DNA of 64,000 nucleotides from Dolomedes plantarius (Eukaryota; Arthropoda; Arachnida; Araneae; Dolomedidae). The notes beneath the pieces are model-generated. The model was not told where the DNA came from. It saw nothing but the letters and a program-made list of their open reading frames with translations, and did not search any database. Below are positions 1 to 12,037 of this stretch, in pieces. The stretch spans positions 41,338,893 through 41,402,892 of the forward strand of contig OU015492.1 of assembly GCA_907164885.2 (NCBI GenBank). Reading direction: 5' to 3'. The translations under genes were made by a program, and so were the position numbers. Within the stretch, counting starts at the first letter, position 1; every line of letters starts with the position of its first letter.

Positions 1-6
1 TGAGTG

Positions 7-16
<10 letters not shown>

Positions 17-37
<21 letters not shown>

Positions 38-96
38 ATGTTTGTTTGTGTGTGTGTGTGTGTGTGTGTATGTTTGTGTGTGTGTGTGTGTGTGTA

Positions 97-144
<48 letters not shown>

Positions 145-146
145 TT
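17..146. repeat. (TG)n microsatellite
   Basis: Nearly uninterrupted TG dinucleotides broken by occasional TATGTTTG units. It abuts the broken integrase of the Gypsy-type element. Open frames across it are only Cys/Val repeats and are not coding. Confidence 0.97.
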
Positions 147-154
147 CGTTCTAT

Positions 155-766
155 CCCACCCCGTAAGGAAAGGGTTAATATTGAAAACTTGTCTCAAGCA
201 ATTTGTGTATGTTTCACTGGTTACACTCTTTCAGGGGAATGTCCATATATATCTGGTTGCATGTTCAATTACAAGATGAAGATTTTTTTTTGTTGAATTG
301 TAATAATTGAAACCCCCATCAGTATCAACTGAAATTATGTCAAATGGTTTTTTCGCCACAGGCACTTCCGTCCATCCAATTTTTTCTGAGTTGATTTTTT
401 ATTCTTTTGACAGGTTTCACAACAACGAACAAAATTTGCTATGTCTACAATTATGCCTTGCCAATAGTCAATTGGGGAAATTAACTTTAACATCTTTTTT
501 ACACCTGGGTGACCTAGTTTTTCGTGACCTGAATTTATTAATTTTACTCTTAAAGATGGCGGAACTACAATTTTGACTAAGTTTTTCTTTTTTACAGTTA
601 AGACTCCATTATATTTTTTATACTTAATGTTATTTATATTATCATCCCACTGTCCTTTAATTATTTCATCTGTGCTTAGGAAATAACAATATTGATTAAC
701 AAAATGACTTACAGGGTTTCTGGATAACATATCAGCCTCATGATTGCATTTTCCTTTAATATACAC
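155..766 (-). pseudogene. Gypsy integrase fragment (zinc finger plus start of catalytic core)
   Basis: The longest open piece (335-766) starts in the RNase H/integrase linker. It carries the H2C2 zinc-binding region, ending in a CETCQKN-type motif. About 20 codons later the frame slips by one base. In the shifted frame the core continues from about 355 to 155 with a recognisable IISVDTDGGF segment, which carries the first catalytic Asp, and a HLVIEHATRYIW segment. An in-frame stop occurs near 227. The rest of the core, with the second Asp and the Glu, is absent because the element ends at the microsatellite. Inactive. Confidence 0.85.
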
Positions 767-1980
767 TATATCTTAATCATACATTGATAAATTTAATGAC
801 CATCTAAATAGCCTGCCAGTTAAATTTTTTACACTTTTTAGCCATTGTAATGCAGAGTGATCTGAATGTATTGTAAATTTCTGGCCATGTAAATAACAGT
901 GATATTTGTCAATGGAATCAACAATTGCAAGCATTCAACCTCAGTTATGGCATAATTTTTCTCACGTTTTCATAATTGTCTGGAATGAAAAGCTATTGGG
1001 TGTAATTGTCTATTTGGATGTTTTTGTTTCAAAACTGCAGCTATTGCTTCTTGGCTGGCATCAACATACAAGTGGCATGGATAATTTGGATCATATAAAG
1101 TCAAAATTGGTTTTGAAATTAACTCATCTTTTAATTTTTGATATGACATTTGACATTCAGGGGACCAGTTCCATTTTACGTCTTTCTTTAATCATTTCTT
1201 GAATGGTAATCTTAACTTTGCACAATCTTGAATGAACTTTTGGTATACATTTATGGAACCTAAATATATTTGGAGTTCTTTTACATTTTTGGGTGGTAAC
1301 AATTTTTTTATTGTCTCAATGTTTGTATTTTGTGGAGAATAATGTCCTTGTGACACCTCATAACCTAAGAAATTTATTTCCTTCTTTGCAAATTGACACT
1401 TTGATTTCTTTAGTTTGATATTTTCTTGTTTACAGATTTGAAAAATTTCTTCTAAATGTTGCATATGTTCATTAAAATTTTGAGAAAAAATTATTATGTC
1501 ATCAAAGTAATTTAGTGCATATTTTATTTGATACTTGTTTAAAATTTGTCTAATTGCTCGTTGAAAAACACTTGGAGCATTCTTCCAACCAAAGGGGAGC
1601 CTGAGCCACTCATATAGTCCAAAATTAGTAGTAAAAGCTAATTTTTCTGTGTCTTTGTCATGTATTGCAATATGCCAATTACCCGAAGTTAAGTCAAGTG
1701 TTGAGAAGTACCTTGCATGGGTCAGTTGGTCTAAGAGGTCATCTATTCTTGGAATAATTTTGTGATAGAATTTAATTTACGATAATCTATGCATAAACGA
1801 GTTTTTCCTTCTCCTTTCTTGTTTACTAAGCATACTGGGGATGCAAATGGTGAATGGGATGGTTTAATAAATCCTGCTTTTAACAACTCATTTATTTGTT
1901 TTTGTTTTTCTAAATTTTCAGTGTGTGAGGAACGATAAGGTCTAAGAGCTATTGGAAGTTGTGAAGTTAAGTGGACTCTT
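767..1980 (-). pseudogene. Gypsy reverse transcriptase and RNase H remnant
   Basis: The RT active-site motif YFDD is readable at 1498-1509 on the minus strand. It is preceded by palm-domain text typical of Gypsy RT around 1590-1720. The thumb/connection (1192-1464) has a FLGYEVSQG motif. Between 770 and 1190 an RNase H-like stretch with a LYVDASQEA motif is visible in a shifted frame. Several stops and frameshifts separate these pieces, so no full RT can be made. Confidence 0.85.
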
Positions 1981-2500
1981 TAAAGTTCTAATTTTATTTT
2001 TCCTACATCATATTTATCTCTTGAAAATACTTTATCAAATTTCCATAAAATCCAATCTAATTTTGACCAGTCCTCAGGTATTTGTTCTGGGGCCAAATTT
2101 TCCAAAACATCACTGGGCATTTTAAAAAGAGCATTCTGAGTACCATCGGGGATACCTGATTCCTCCTTAAACTCAACATTATTGTTTACAGTTCTTTTTT
2201 CAATTTCAAAAACCTCACATCTCAAGCTTAGTTCTCTCACATTAGGGTTTAAGTCATTTTTTTGTTTCACAAAATCATTTTTTAAATCACTGTTTACATT
2301 TGAATCATCACAACAAACATTTTCATTTTCAAATTTCTGCTTAAGTGAATGACCGTTTTTAACACTGTTATAACTTTTAAAAGTTTTACCAACATTATCA
2401 CAATTTTTTAAATTCTTAGCATTACACACATTATAAGCATTACATTTTTCACCACACTTATCAAAATTTTGTATATGAAATGCTGTAGTATTTGTTCTCT
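1980..2500 (-). pseudogene. Gypsy pol linker and N-terminal edge of RT
   Basis: A 149-codon open stretch (1980-2429) is mostly Lys/Asn-rich linker. Its last ~45 residues read into the start of the RT domain, with an FSRDKYDVGKI segment that matches the usual entry to Gypsy RT. It stops at 1980, immediately before the remaining RT sequence. Upstream the frame runs into the insertion that begins near 2530. Confidence 0.7.
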
Positions 2501-2529
2501 CTTCGTCGGAAAACGCGATATTTAAAAAC

Positions 2530-2914
2530 GTGTCATGAACGGATGGTTTAAAATAAAAATAAAATAATATGCAGATTTTTCAACTTTGAAGGCAGGACTC
2601 GAATTACGAAGCTCTCGCGTCACAGCCAATGGGGTTTGTACAAGTAAATACAACAAGTATTTAAGATGTACGTTTTTTTCAGCGAGAGGGGGGTTTTAAG
2701 CAGTAGCTATTCTGCGAGTCAGTTGGGATTTTCAGCCATAGTGCTTGTAGCTGTTTTCGCAGCAAGTTTGAGCTTTAGATGTGTTTGCGACGAATTGTCG
2801 AGCCATTAAATTTGTATCCCTTCTTTCTTCCTATAACTATCCCAAGCTTTACCATTCAGTATAAGTAGTGTTTTCAAAATTTAAATAGGTTATTTTTCGC
2901 CCGTTCATGACACG
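2530..2914 (+). repeat. Candidate solo LTR inserted in the Gypsy pol region
   Basis: The segment is bounded by a perfect 14-bp inverted repeat (CGTGTCATGAACGG, reverse-complemented at the right end), giving TG...CA termini. Inside, on the plus strand, are a CCAAT box near 2617, a TATTTAAG box near 2658 and an initiator-like GAGTCAGTT near 2716. These look like an LTR promoter. It separates the protease from the RT linker of the host element. I found no clean 4-5 bp target duplication. An AATAAA near 3025 lies outside the right repeat, so the true right boundary may be as far as ~3085. Confidence 0.5.
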
Positions 2915-3090
2915 CTTATCTGTATTTTTTTTTGTTTAATGGTTAAGTTTTTGTAAATATTTTTCTTCCAAGCTATTGGATCAAATCGATCCCCTTTTTT
3001 CTATGTTTTTATGTAAAATAAGAAAAATAAAGGCATTTTAGTTAGCCTCATCAAGTCTACTTTCTTGTGAAAGGTTTTTATTTCAGAAAA

Positions 3091-3471
3091 TTAGGTATGG
3101 GGCAAATTATGCGGTTTAATCCACCCAACAAATGCATTTGGACTTTTTAATTTATAATCACAACAGAATTTAATTTCATTTTTACATTGATATACCCTTA
3201 AATTTTTAAAATTAATTTCTAATTTAAACTTTATTATTTCATTAAGACCTAATAATAAATATGGTAACTCTGTGTCCACAACATATAAGCTTATTGCTTT
3301 TTGAATTTTTCCAATCCTGACATTAGTAGTTATTACATCTTTCACATTGATTTGACCATTTGTTTGGTTTAAAATTATTTTTTGATGGTCTAGATCTTTT
3401 AAATTAGTGAAATTTTTAGATAATTTTTTTGATATTATCGTTACAGAAGAACCCATGTCCAAAAGACACAA
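3091..3471 (-). pseudogene. Gypsy retropepsin (aspartic protease) fragment
   Basis: About 126 residues with the retropepsin layout. The active-site loop reads LLDMGSS near the N-terminus, and the second hydrophobic strand with the ILG-type motif appears as LLLGLNEIIKF about 75 residues later. The catalytic triplet normally reads D-T/S-G. Here Thr is replaced by Met (ATG codon), which should impair catalysis. The reading frame is otherwise open until the stop just before the inserted LTR-like sequence. Confidence 0.8.
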
Positions 3472-3507
3472 AACTTTAAAGTCACTTCCCTCTGCAGATA
3501 TCAGAAG

Positions 3508-4464
3508 TCACCTTCTCTCTTGTCTGTTTTCATTTGGTTTGTGATAATTGCTGTATTCATAAAAATAACTCCTTCGGTTTTGCTCTTGAGGATGTCTCCC
3601 TCGCTGTCCATAGTTTCCTCCAAAGTTTTCTCTTCTTGGTCTGAAAAAAATTCTTTCTTGGTTGTCGTCACTGTAATTACTTTCAAATTGTCTTGACTGG
3701 GGTCTGGTGTTGTTTCTTTCTCTCCAGTGCTGGAATCCGGCTGTCTGCTCTACACATCCAAAGTCTCTTGTTTTTTCATTTGTTTCTCTTCTTTCTTTCA
3801 GTGCAATGGATGGGAAAATCATTTTTGCTATTGCAAGCCAATCTGTTGGTGAGTCTATTTTTTGTAGACTCAGGAGCGAGAACATTGCTGGTGGTGTATC
3901 CATATTCATGGCTTCAATTATTTCTTGTACGTCTTTTTGTAGAGAATTCCCTAATTCCACTTTCTGTTGGTAATATTCTAAAAGATTTCCTTCAGCTGTC
4001 AATTTCATGCTTCTAAAGTCCTTTTCCATTTCTTGTCTGCTTCTTGAATAAACGGCAATGAGATTTTTCTTTATTTCTTGATAACTGTTTTTGTAAAGTT
4101 GCGTTGTAATTATAAACTGTTGAATCTCACTGTCTACGTATGTTAATAAATTTTGTCTTCTCCAGTCATCGTCCAGCTCTAAATAATTTGTTTTTTCTTC
4201 AAACATTGTTATCTAGGGGAAAATGTTCATGAAAATTTTCGTTTCATATTTCGGTAATATTAATTTTGTTTCTCGTAACATTCCCTTGTTACTTGTCTGT
4301 TCACTGCAATCATTCAATGTTAGAACTGTTCCTTTTTCAAGTCTTTCACTTGCTTCTTTTTCACCTTTATTCTCATTTTTATTTTCATTATCATCGTTGA
4401 CTGTTGCACTATCGTCGTTTCCTTCCTCCTTAACCTTCGCTTTATCCATTTGTATTTTTGACAA
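3508..4464 (-). pseudogene. Gypsy gag fragment, two frames
   Basis: Two minus-strand open pieces make up the gag region. The upstream one (4213-4464) is an acidic, Lys/Glu/Asn-rich leader. The downstream one (3508-4206) has a helical capsid-like part (Trp-Arg-Arg, YVDSEIQQF, repeated Glu/Lys helices) followed by an Arg/Asn/Gln-rich tail of the nucleic-acid-binding kind. No CCHC zinc knuckle is seen. The two pieces are separated by a stop, and a third frame continues below 3508 toward the protease. Assignment rests on position and composition more than on sequence motifs. Confidence 0.7.
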
Positions 4465-4479
4465 AATTCTTCACTGACA

Positions 4480-5250
4480 ATGTAAATTCTCCTGGATTCA
4501 ATTTTACAAAAGAATTTCCCTTGAAATTACAACAAGGGGCAAGATTGAAAATGCAATTTCAGTTTCAGCATATAAAAATCGACCTGACTCTAAAGCTTCC
4601 AATCCGATCAAAAAAAAATTTTGTTTAAGACGAATATTTTAACGTCGGAGCTCACGAATTTCAACTTTTTTATGAGAGAGTAACACTTTTTGAATGAAAA
4701 GACGAGTTATTGCTTCACGATGTCGGCCTTCCCGAAATTAAAAAGAAAATCTCAAATCCGCACAGGACTGTCCATGTCGACTGATGACATCGTTCGTTGT
4801 CATGGGTTATTAATTAATGAAAAGCAATCGGGCACTGCAATGAATATACACGACATAGTTCCATTAACTGGTTTTTATTCCATAACGTTTTGTCCAGACC
4901 TCAGACAAAGTTCATCAAAACACGTCACTCAAAAAGTCTCATGAAGACGTACATGTTACCTCTCTCAAACTCAAGAGCCGACTGCCTAGTTTCTTTTGTC
5001 ATTCTCCCGCTCAAACTTTTTGCTTAGTCAGAACGAATGTTCTGTAACTTTCTTCGTTATGTAATCTCCTTACGCAACTTGCTGCTGCTGAAAAATATCT
5101 CTTTTCTGAACCGCACCCGTCTAGTGGCGCCCCCTATTGCTATTTCTTGTTATTAACAACCCTTCTTTTATGGCGAACTTTCGTGAGTTAATAATTTTTG
5201 ATTATAAATTCGCCTTTTTCCCTAACAAAAGCCCCCCATATTTTAGTTTT
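4480..5250. other. No gene recognised (possible retrotransposon leader)
   Basis: This stretch lies upstream of the minus-strand gag and may include its leader or 5' LTR, but I see no paired LTR or primer-binding site. A GGCGCCCCCTATTG sequence at 5116-5129 partly resembles the reverse complement of a CTCF core. No supported ORF. Confidence 0.5.
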
Positions 5251-5257
5251 TCCTTAT

Positions 5258-5318
5258 ATATATATGTGTATATATATATATATACTATATACATATATAT
5301 ATATATATATACATACAT

Positions 5319-5368
<50 letters not shown>
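5258..5368. repeat. (TA)n microsatellite with ACATACATAC interruptions
   Basis: Alternating TA with short ATACATAC and GTATA interruptions. Overlapping Tyr/Ile frames are artefacts. Confidence 0.97.
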
Positions 5369-5369
<1 letters not shown>

Positions 5370-5370
<1 letters not shown>

Positions 5371-6870
5371 ACCATGGAATACACTGGTGACAATAACAGG
5401 CAATTTTAATCATTGAACGTTACGGGAAAGTACAACATTTTTCACTTTACTCTCGAATTTAAAATATATCATAATCTTTTTCTCCCCACTACAGTTGTTC
5501 CAGTCAATCCATTAATCTCTGAATCGAGAGTCTGTGGATGTCCTGGCAAGATTTACCCTGCCCTTGATTTTCTTTTTGGTGAGTACGATTGATTTTCGAG
5601 AAAGCGAGATAAATATTTACCCCGGAATGTATAACTGCTGCAGAATACCAGAAGAGATAGTTAACGAGACAATTTTTCATATATTTTACAGCACATGATA
5701 AGTTCCGGTCTTCCGCTGTCAAAAACTACTGAGTTTTGGTTTACTATATATCATCGTGGAATCATTAGTCTCGTTCTTCTGAGCAGGAGAGTAAAATAAA
5801 ATTGAAATGACTTCGTTGATATCACAACTGGGGATTTTACAGTATAAAGATTTCATCGATATGTGACATACCTGATAGGGATTTATTTATTTTTTATTTA
5901 AAATAGTTTGAGAACACTTGAATAAAATAGACGGGAAGCAATTTTCTTACGGTTAAAAGCAATGATATTTCATTTTAATTATTAATAATATGTTTCATTA
6001 CTAATAAAAAAATATAGGTGATCTAAACAGCGATGACAGAAAAATCCCAAATGTTAAAGTGTTAAACTAAAAAATAGAAACAATTTTGTTAAATTAATTA
6101 ATACATAAAAAATAACTTTGACATTTTTTATCAGCAGCAAGATATGTATTCATAGCAGAGTCAAATCTGTCTGTATATCAGATATCTAACATTTACCTTA
6201 CCATTTACCTTACCCATAAAGCAAAGAAACATGTTCAGCTCTGTATATAACGACAATATTTATACTATAAAGATGAGTTATAGATAATTAGATGAAAAGT
6301 TGTACTTGTCTGAACCTGAAAGGTACCGGCTAGACGACACTTTTTTGTGCGGTTGGCGAAACTTGGTGGTGACAACGTCAATCGTGGGCGATTCCCTGAA
6401 GTCCAGTTTTTCAATGAACCATTGGAATTCAATACTTGTATATTTTTAACGCGTCCAATTAGTATTTTATAACATAGCTCTTTTTTCATTTCATCCGTAG
6501 TTGTAATTTATCTTTACTTGTTTTAGCCCGAAAACTCCTTCTTTGCAGAGGCAAACAGGTCTCCATCTCCGTAGTTTGAAGATGTAAGGTAGAAAAATTT
6601 TATTTTGTCTGCCCATAGCAAAGGCCTCTGCGAAATTAATTCTTTTGAATAGCGGTGGAGGACTAACTAGCTACCATTGATCAACAGTTCAGTTCACTGA
6701 TCTATTTACCAAAAGTTTATCATCGATTAGTGTAGATCCTAATACAAAGTATAAATTCATTTTTTTAATTTCAAATGGCAACAAAAGCAAAAAGATAAAA
6801 AGTACAACAAGGGAGCTAACAACAACAAGATAAGAGGTAAAACGTAGAAGGAAACAGGACGTATTAATTG
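5370..6870. other. AT-rich intergenic sequence, nothing recognised
   Basis: Only short spurious frames are present, with no transposon termini, RNA gene or splice-flanked exon that I can support. Confidence 0.5.
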
Positions 6871-6871
6871 T

Positions 6872-7327
6872 TCAAAAATAATGTTGCCTCCCAATATCGG
6901 CTACAGGGTTCCCGAGCAATAGTGGCTCACAGGGAGGTGGGCAATGTCCATAGCTTGTGGGTTATCCGAAATAGTGCAGAAAGTAACTCTGTAAACTTTT
7001 TAATTGGCTCAGATGTTTAGCTAAGCAGTCACGACCAGTTAGAACCTGGATCATGGTTATCGAATCCATACAGAGAAAATCTGGAATAAATGCACTATCG
7101 CCAACCCCTAACTTTTTAGAATTTGTATCTATTAATTTTGATAAGAACAGGTCCTTCGAATTCCTTCGGATAAATACCTGGATAGAACTATATAACATCG
7201 TCGTACACGAGCTCTGCATTGCTGCAGCATCTCTCTTTGCCAATCTATCGGATAGTTCATTTCTTAGGAGTCTGTATAAAATTCTTAATTCCAGAAATAT
7301 ATGTCTGATTTCCGCATGACAATACAA
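6872..7327 (-). pseudogene. Non-LTR retrotransposon 3' fragment (RNase H end and Cys/His tail)
   Basis: The minus-strand frame contains NELSDRLAKRDAAAMQ, which matches the end of the RNase H domain of Jockey-like elements (family form NExADxLAKxGA). About 75 residues later comes a LTGRDCLAKHL segment, the counterpart of the family's RTGHDCLxxHL motif. In a neighbouring frame (about 6880-6960) the sequence continues with DNPQAMDIAHL, like the MDAEHL motif that normally follows. Upstream RT and endonuclease are absent. The fragment is 5'-truncated and shifted in frame, so inactive. Confidence 0.65.
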
Positions 7328-7329
7328 CT

Positions 7330-8670
7330 GGTATCCTTATGAAACATTTATGTCACATGGTGATTACGATATTTACGCCAACCGAGATTATTGTTATAAC
7401 CAAAAATTACTATAAGGATCTTCTAATTGAGAAAAAAGAATTAAACTGGAGATTAAAAAACATTTTGATTGTTATGGCCTGCATTTTTTTTCAACTTAAA
7501 TCTTAATTTGCTATAATCAAGAAATCATTTTATTGGCATTGTATTTAATAGAGGATTAAAGAAATTGGAGAAATTAACATAAACAAATTCTGAGATTTTT
7601 ACAGTATGATGAATAGTTGCTATCAAACGTAATGATAAATTATTATTATAGTTATGTATGTATAAAAATTAAAAATTAAATAAAAATCAACTTTTTTTTC
7701 AACTTTTTTTCAGTGCTTTTCTAAAATTTACTTGTTAATATGCATGTCGATCCACAGTAGAGTTTAATCTATTAAGACATTAAATATCTTTTTATTAAAT
7801 AATGTTCAAGAAAAATAAGATTTATATGTGTAACCATATTGACTGTTGTAAGTCCTGCAGTTCTGTTTCAAATTTAACTATAATTAGGGAATACCACTAA
7901 CTATACTTTAAAACAACTTTCAAATCCTGGAATCGTAATATGTTTGCATAAAGAGTTGGCTTCTTTATAACGGAAAAATAATTTGCATTTTGCACATAAC
8001 CAACATCATTAATCAAACTGTAGGAGGAAAAAGTTAAAAAAAAAAAGAAATGTAGCAAAAGTAAAATAATTTTATTTACATGGGAGCCTCCTTTTTCAAA
8101 GATTAATAAAGTAAATTATCTCAAAAAACAGTATTATCAGACTCATTATTCACACTTATATGAACTAAGAAGAGAGCCAAAAAAATACGAGATACTCAAA
8201 AGCATGATTAATGTTCTGGTATAACTAAAATTATTGAAGGGGTATTTTGAAAATTTGCTAACCGACTTTGAGGAAAGAAATTTAATTTGGAAGACGAAAT
8301 TTTAGTATTTGAGTTATAGAAAACTCAAATAACTTTGAACTTTATGCAAAAGAAGATTAGGTTTGATTTATCGTCATATTTCACAGTATTGAACTGCCAG
8401 AAAACTGCAATTTATCTCGTAATGAAGCCGAAATTTCTCTGCTATCTGAAACTCAGATCTGTGATATATCTATCGTGTCATTATGGAAATTCTTAGACTT
8501 TTTTATGTATTCCTTCCAATTCATTTACCTTTTATCTATACATATATAGATAAAGTCATATAACTCCTTGATACACAGAAAGGTATGAATGCACAGATAT
8601 TGATACTTTGATACAATACATATTAAGACAAACATATGTAGGCAGCTAGATAAATATAGATACAGCTATA
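7330..8670. other. AT-rich intergenic sequence, nothing recognised
   Basis: No ORF above background, no terminal repeats and no RNA gene that I could support. Confidence 0.5.
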
Positions 8671-8799
<129 letters not shown>

Positions 8800-9059
8800 C
8801 AAGGGTTTCAAATTTTAAAGATCATGAAAATGTTTTATTTAATTCGTTGTTATTTCCAACAATTCTACAAAAATCCTAGGACTTAGTCCTGAACCATTTA
8901 TTTAATCATCTGACTCTAGGAACTTCTGATCTAGTCATTCTCATTTTGGTTGGATACGATCCATCATTCCCATGAAAGTTCCTTCATCTTAAATTTTCGT
9001 TAATGTTATGAAAAATGATTTTGGGTGTTTCAGGTCATATATTTTGTTATATAACTTAA

Positions 9060-11732
9060 CACTAGAACCGCGGAGCGGGTCAATTTGACCCAAAACGATG
9101 TTTAATTTATCACCACGCAAAAAGTATCGATCTAAAAAACAATTCCTTTTATGACTTTTAATATTTTAAGGTGGACAACAAGTTACCAAATTTAAAAATT
9201 CGTAACATAAATATTTTTCCGATTATTAACACTTATACCTAGAACCGCGGAGCGGGTCAATTTGACCCGTAAGAAATGTTAATGCACAAGTAACAAAAAA
9301 CAGATGCAATTTCTCGAACTGTAACTGTAAAATACTTCTACCCCACCCTAGAACTCCTTAAATGGACTGTACCAGAAGGGGGAATAGTAAAGGTTTTTCA
9401 GTCAAGGTCATTATATTAGGTTTGAAACACGAACTACGTTCGAATGCAGTGAAAAATTACTGCGAATATTTAGAAGACATTTTGAAGTTGTTTTATATTC
9501 TGTAATTAGTATATGTAAAAAAACTATGTCACGACGCCGTAATCTTGCTATTCAGGAAGCTTTAGAATATTTAAAACAATTATCTGAAAAGGAATCAGAA
9601 GGTTCGGAAAAAGAAGGTTTCTCAAGATTCGATTTTTAGTAGTGAGGATGAATACCTGCCTGCTAATGAATAAAATTTGGATTCGGATGAAGAAAATTAA
9701 AGTGAAGATGACCCTGGCAATGCTCTAACAATCCCTGGTCCTTCTCATCGCAATACTGATGAAAATTTATCTGATAAAAAATAAAAATCAAAATTCCAAG
9801 AAAAGATACACACACGCAAAGAAATTTGAAAAAAATCGACAATAACATTCGAAGTTGGAAATAATGAAGATGGTAAAGATGGGACAATTTGGAATGTCGC
9901 TCAATTAGGAACAAACGAAGAGGAAGAAAATCAAAGTGTAATATTTTGAAAGAAGTACAGGGACCCAACACCACATGCTAAACGCAATGTTATCGACAAC
10001 AGTCCTTCAAGTGCTTGGAGACTTTTTATAGATGAATAGATATTGAAACACATAAAGAAATGTACTGAAGATGAAGCTCATCGGCAGATTCAGGAAGGAT
10101 AATGGAATATAACATTAGATGCTTTTATAAAAATTTTATATGCACGTGGTATGTATTGTGCAAAAGGACTTGAACTGGATAGCTTGTGGTCAAAGAACTG
10201 AGGACCACCATTTTTCCAATATACAATGTCAAGAGACCAATTTCGTGAAATAATTGGATTTTTACGCTTCTACATAAAATCAACAAGATCAAAGCGTCTA
10301 GAGACAGACAAATTTGCCCTTATTTCGGATATCTGGAATCGTTTCAGGGAAAATTGAAAGACTAACTATACACCAGGTCCTAATGTAACTCTAGATGAAC
10401 AGTTATTTCCTACAAAAGCTAGGTGTAGGTTTATCCAATACATGCCAAACAAACCAGATAAGTGTGGAATCAAGTTCTGGTTGGCTGCAGATTTGACTCA
10501 AAATATCTGATAAATGGATTCCCGTATGTTGGAAAAGATAACCAAAGTTCCTCCAACGTTTCTCTTTCTGAACATGTAGTGCTGCGACTAATAAGTCAAT
10601 ATGAGAACAAAGGTAAAAATGTCACTACGAACAACTATTTCACGACACTGAAGCTTGCAGAGGCATTGAAATCCAAAAATACCAGCCTTGTAGGAACTGT
10701 AAAACGCTCAAGAAGAGAAATACTAGTCTCTGTAAAAATGTTAAAATCCACATTGTATTCGAATACGGTACTAACCCATAAAGACATGAGTCTAACTGTT
10801 TATGAAGGTAAAAAAGATAAAAACGTTTTGTTGCTAAGTAGACTCCATCCAAACGTAGAAATTGCAGATAACCCAAAAAAACTGCCTGATACAATCGCTT
10901 TCTACAACGCAACTTAATACGGTGTGGACGTGATTGAACAAATGGCAAGGAAATTTACAGTCAAGTCTGCTTCACGCAGGTGGCCGGTGCAGGTTTTTTT
11001 GTAATATTTTGGACCTTGCTGCAATCAATGCCTAGGTTTTATATAAAGCTGTAACTGGAAAATCTATTAGTAGACGGCAATTCATTCAAGACTTGGTTGA
11101 AGAAATGCTAGAAAAGTTTGTTCTCTTCCGACATAAAAAGGTGGCAAAAAGAGCATGTGAAGCAACCAATGAAAACGACGGATAACCAAAAACTAAGCAT
11201 AAACGAGTCCGATGCCACATTTCGAAATGTGGAAATAAAACTAGATATCTGTTCAAAATGTAAAGCACCCATCTGTGGAAAATGTACAAAACTTATTAAT
11301 CAGTTTTGTACAAAATGCATACAGTAAATTGGATTTTATAATCTGTAAAACTAAGTAGTGATAAAATTTTTAGTAACTGATAAAATTTTTAATTTTTAAT
11401 TTCTTGAAATTATGTCTAAACATATTAAAAAGAGATACTCTGTTTTTCCATTGAAATTAGAAAATTTATGTCATATTTTTTAAAAGAGGCATGTTATTAT
11501 ACTCAAGGACATAAAATTTTAAATAATACGATTTTGTAAAAATTAACTTAATTCCTCTTGATTTATATATATTATTTAATGTAAATTCTGAGAAATACTG
11601 ATTATTATTTAAAAATAAAATGTTTTAGTTAAATAAACTAAGCGCTTGTGCATATTTTATAAGTTTACAATCTAGGGTCAAAATGACCCGCTCCGCGGTT
11701 CTAGGTATATCGAAAGTCCCGCGGTTCTAGTG
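9060..11732 (+). mobile_element. piggyBac-like element 1 (PB1)
   Basis: Flanked by a TTAA duplication (9056-9059 and 11733-11736). Termini are inverted: CACTAGAACCGCGG at the left and its near complement, ending GCGGTTCTAGTG, at the right. An internal second copy of the left-end motif lies at 9240-9268, and the inverted motif is at 11675-11704. Each full motif contains a palindrome GGGTCA-N3-TGACCC, with the same half-sites in every copy. About 2.67 kb, the usual size for an autonomous element, but the transposase is broken. The paralogous segment copy B lacks it and shows an approximate empty site near 15196. Confidence 0.93.
9526..11327 (+). pseudogene. piggyBac-like transposase, multiply broken
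   Basis: The ATG at 9526 opens an acidic Ser/Glu/Asp-rich N-terminus, with SSEDEYLPANE after a frameshift. The DDE_Tnp_1_7-like core follows. The first catalytic Asp (TLDEQ) is at 10394-10396. A frameshift near 10490 precedes an open piece at 10462-10917. In that piece the second catalytic position reads VTTNNYFTT, so the Asp is replaced by Asn (AAC at 10630-10632). The third Asp is present (GVDVIEQM, GAC at 10927-10929) just after a TAA. A C-terminal Cys-rich domain remains (CSKCKAPICGKC, 11250-11327). Stops, frameshifts and the Asp-to-Asn change show it is dead. Confidence 0.9.
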
Positions 11733-11942
11733 TTAATAAAAACTGAAACAAAAAATTTGGATGTAAGTAATAAGTCTAGTACAATTAGAAAGAAGTAAGC
11801 AAATTATAATACGCTGCTTCTTTACATAGATAAGCTTGAGTACAACTGACCAGAATTTAAAATGTATAAGAACATATTACCATTGAATAATGATTTCATA
11901 GAAATAGGAACGAAATTATAATATTTTATAAGCATAAATTTT

Positions 11943-12030
11943 GATAGATAGATAGATACACACTTATCAGTGCGAATATAAATGAAGGAATATATACACC
12001 TACAGATATAAATACATAGATTTTGATATA
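11943..12030. repeat. GATA-rich degenerate tract of copy A
   Basis: GATAGATAGATAGATACACAC followed by diverged ATAAATA units. The equivalent region of copy B lies at about 15420-15505. Confidence 0.6.
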
Positions 12031-12037
12031 ATATCTA

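Larger units (their letters stand above)
155..4470 (-). mobile_element. Gypsy-type LTR retrotransposon, decayed internal region
   Basis: Read on the minus strand, the order is gag, aspartic protease, reverse transcriptase, RNase H, integrase zinc finger and start of the integrase core. This is the Ty3/Gypsy order. Every domain is broken by stops or frameshifts and a separate insertion splits the protease-RT junction near 2500-3090. The 3' part of the integrase and the 3' LTR are missing, cut off at the (TG)n tract. I could not define a 5' LTR above 4470. Old, non-functional copy. Confidence 0.88.

Noticed and set aside
4..279. Cys/Val-rich open frames over the (TG)n tract
   Set aside because: They are translations of a dinucleotide repeat. 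The same artefact appears at 21814-22089 on TG/CG repeats.
5137..5416. Tyr/Ile-rich frames over (TA)n, also at 8623, 14675, 30859 and 48315
   Set aside because: Low-complexity translation of TA and GA microsatellites.
10640..11289. Minus-strand frames across PB1
   Set aside because: They are antisense shadows of the piggyBac transposase.
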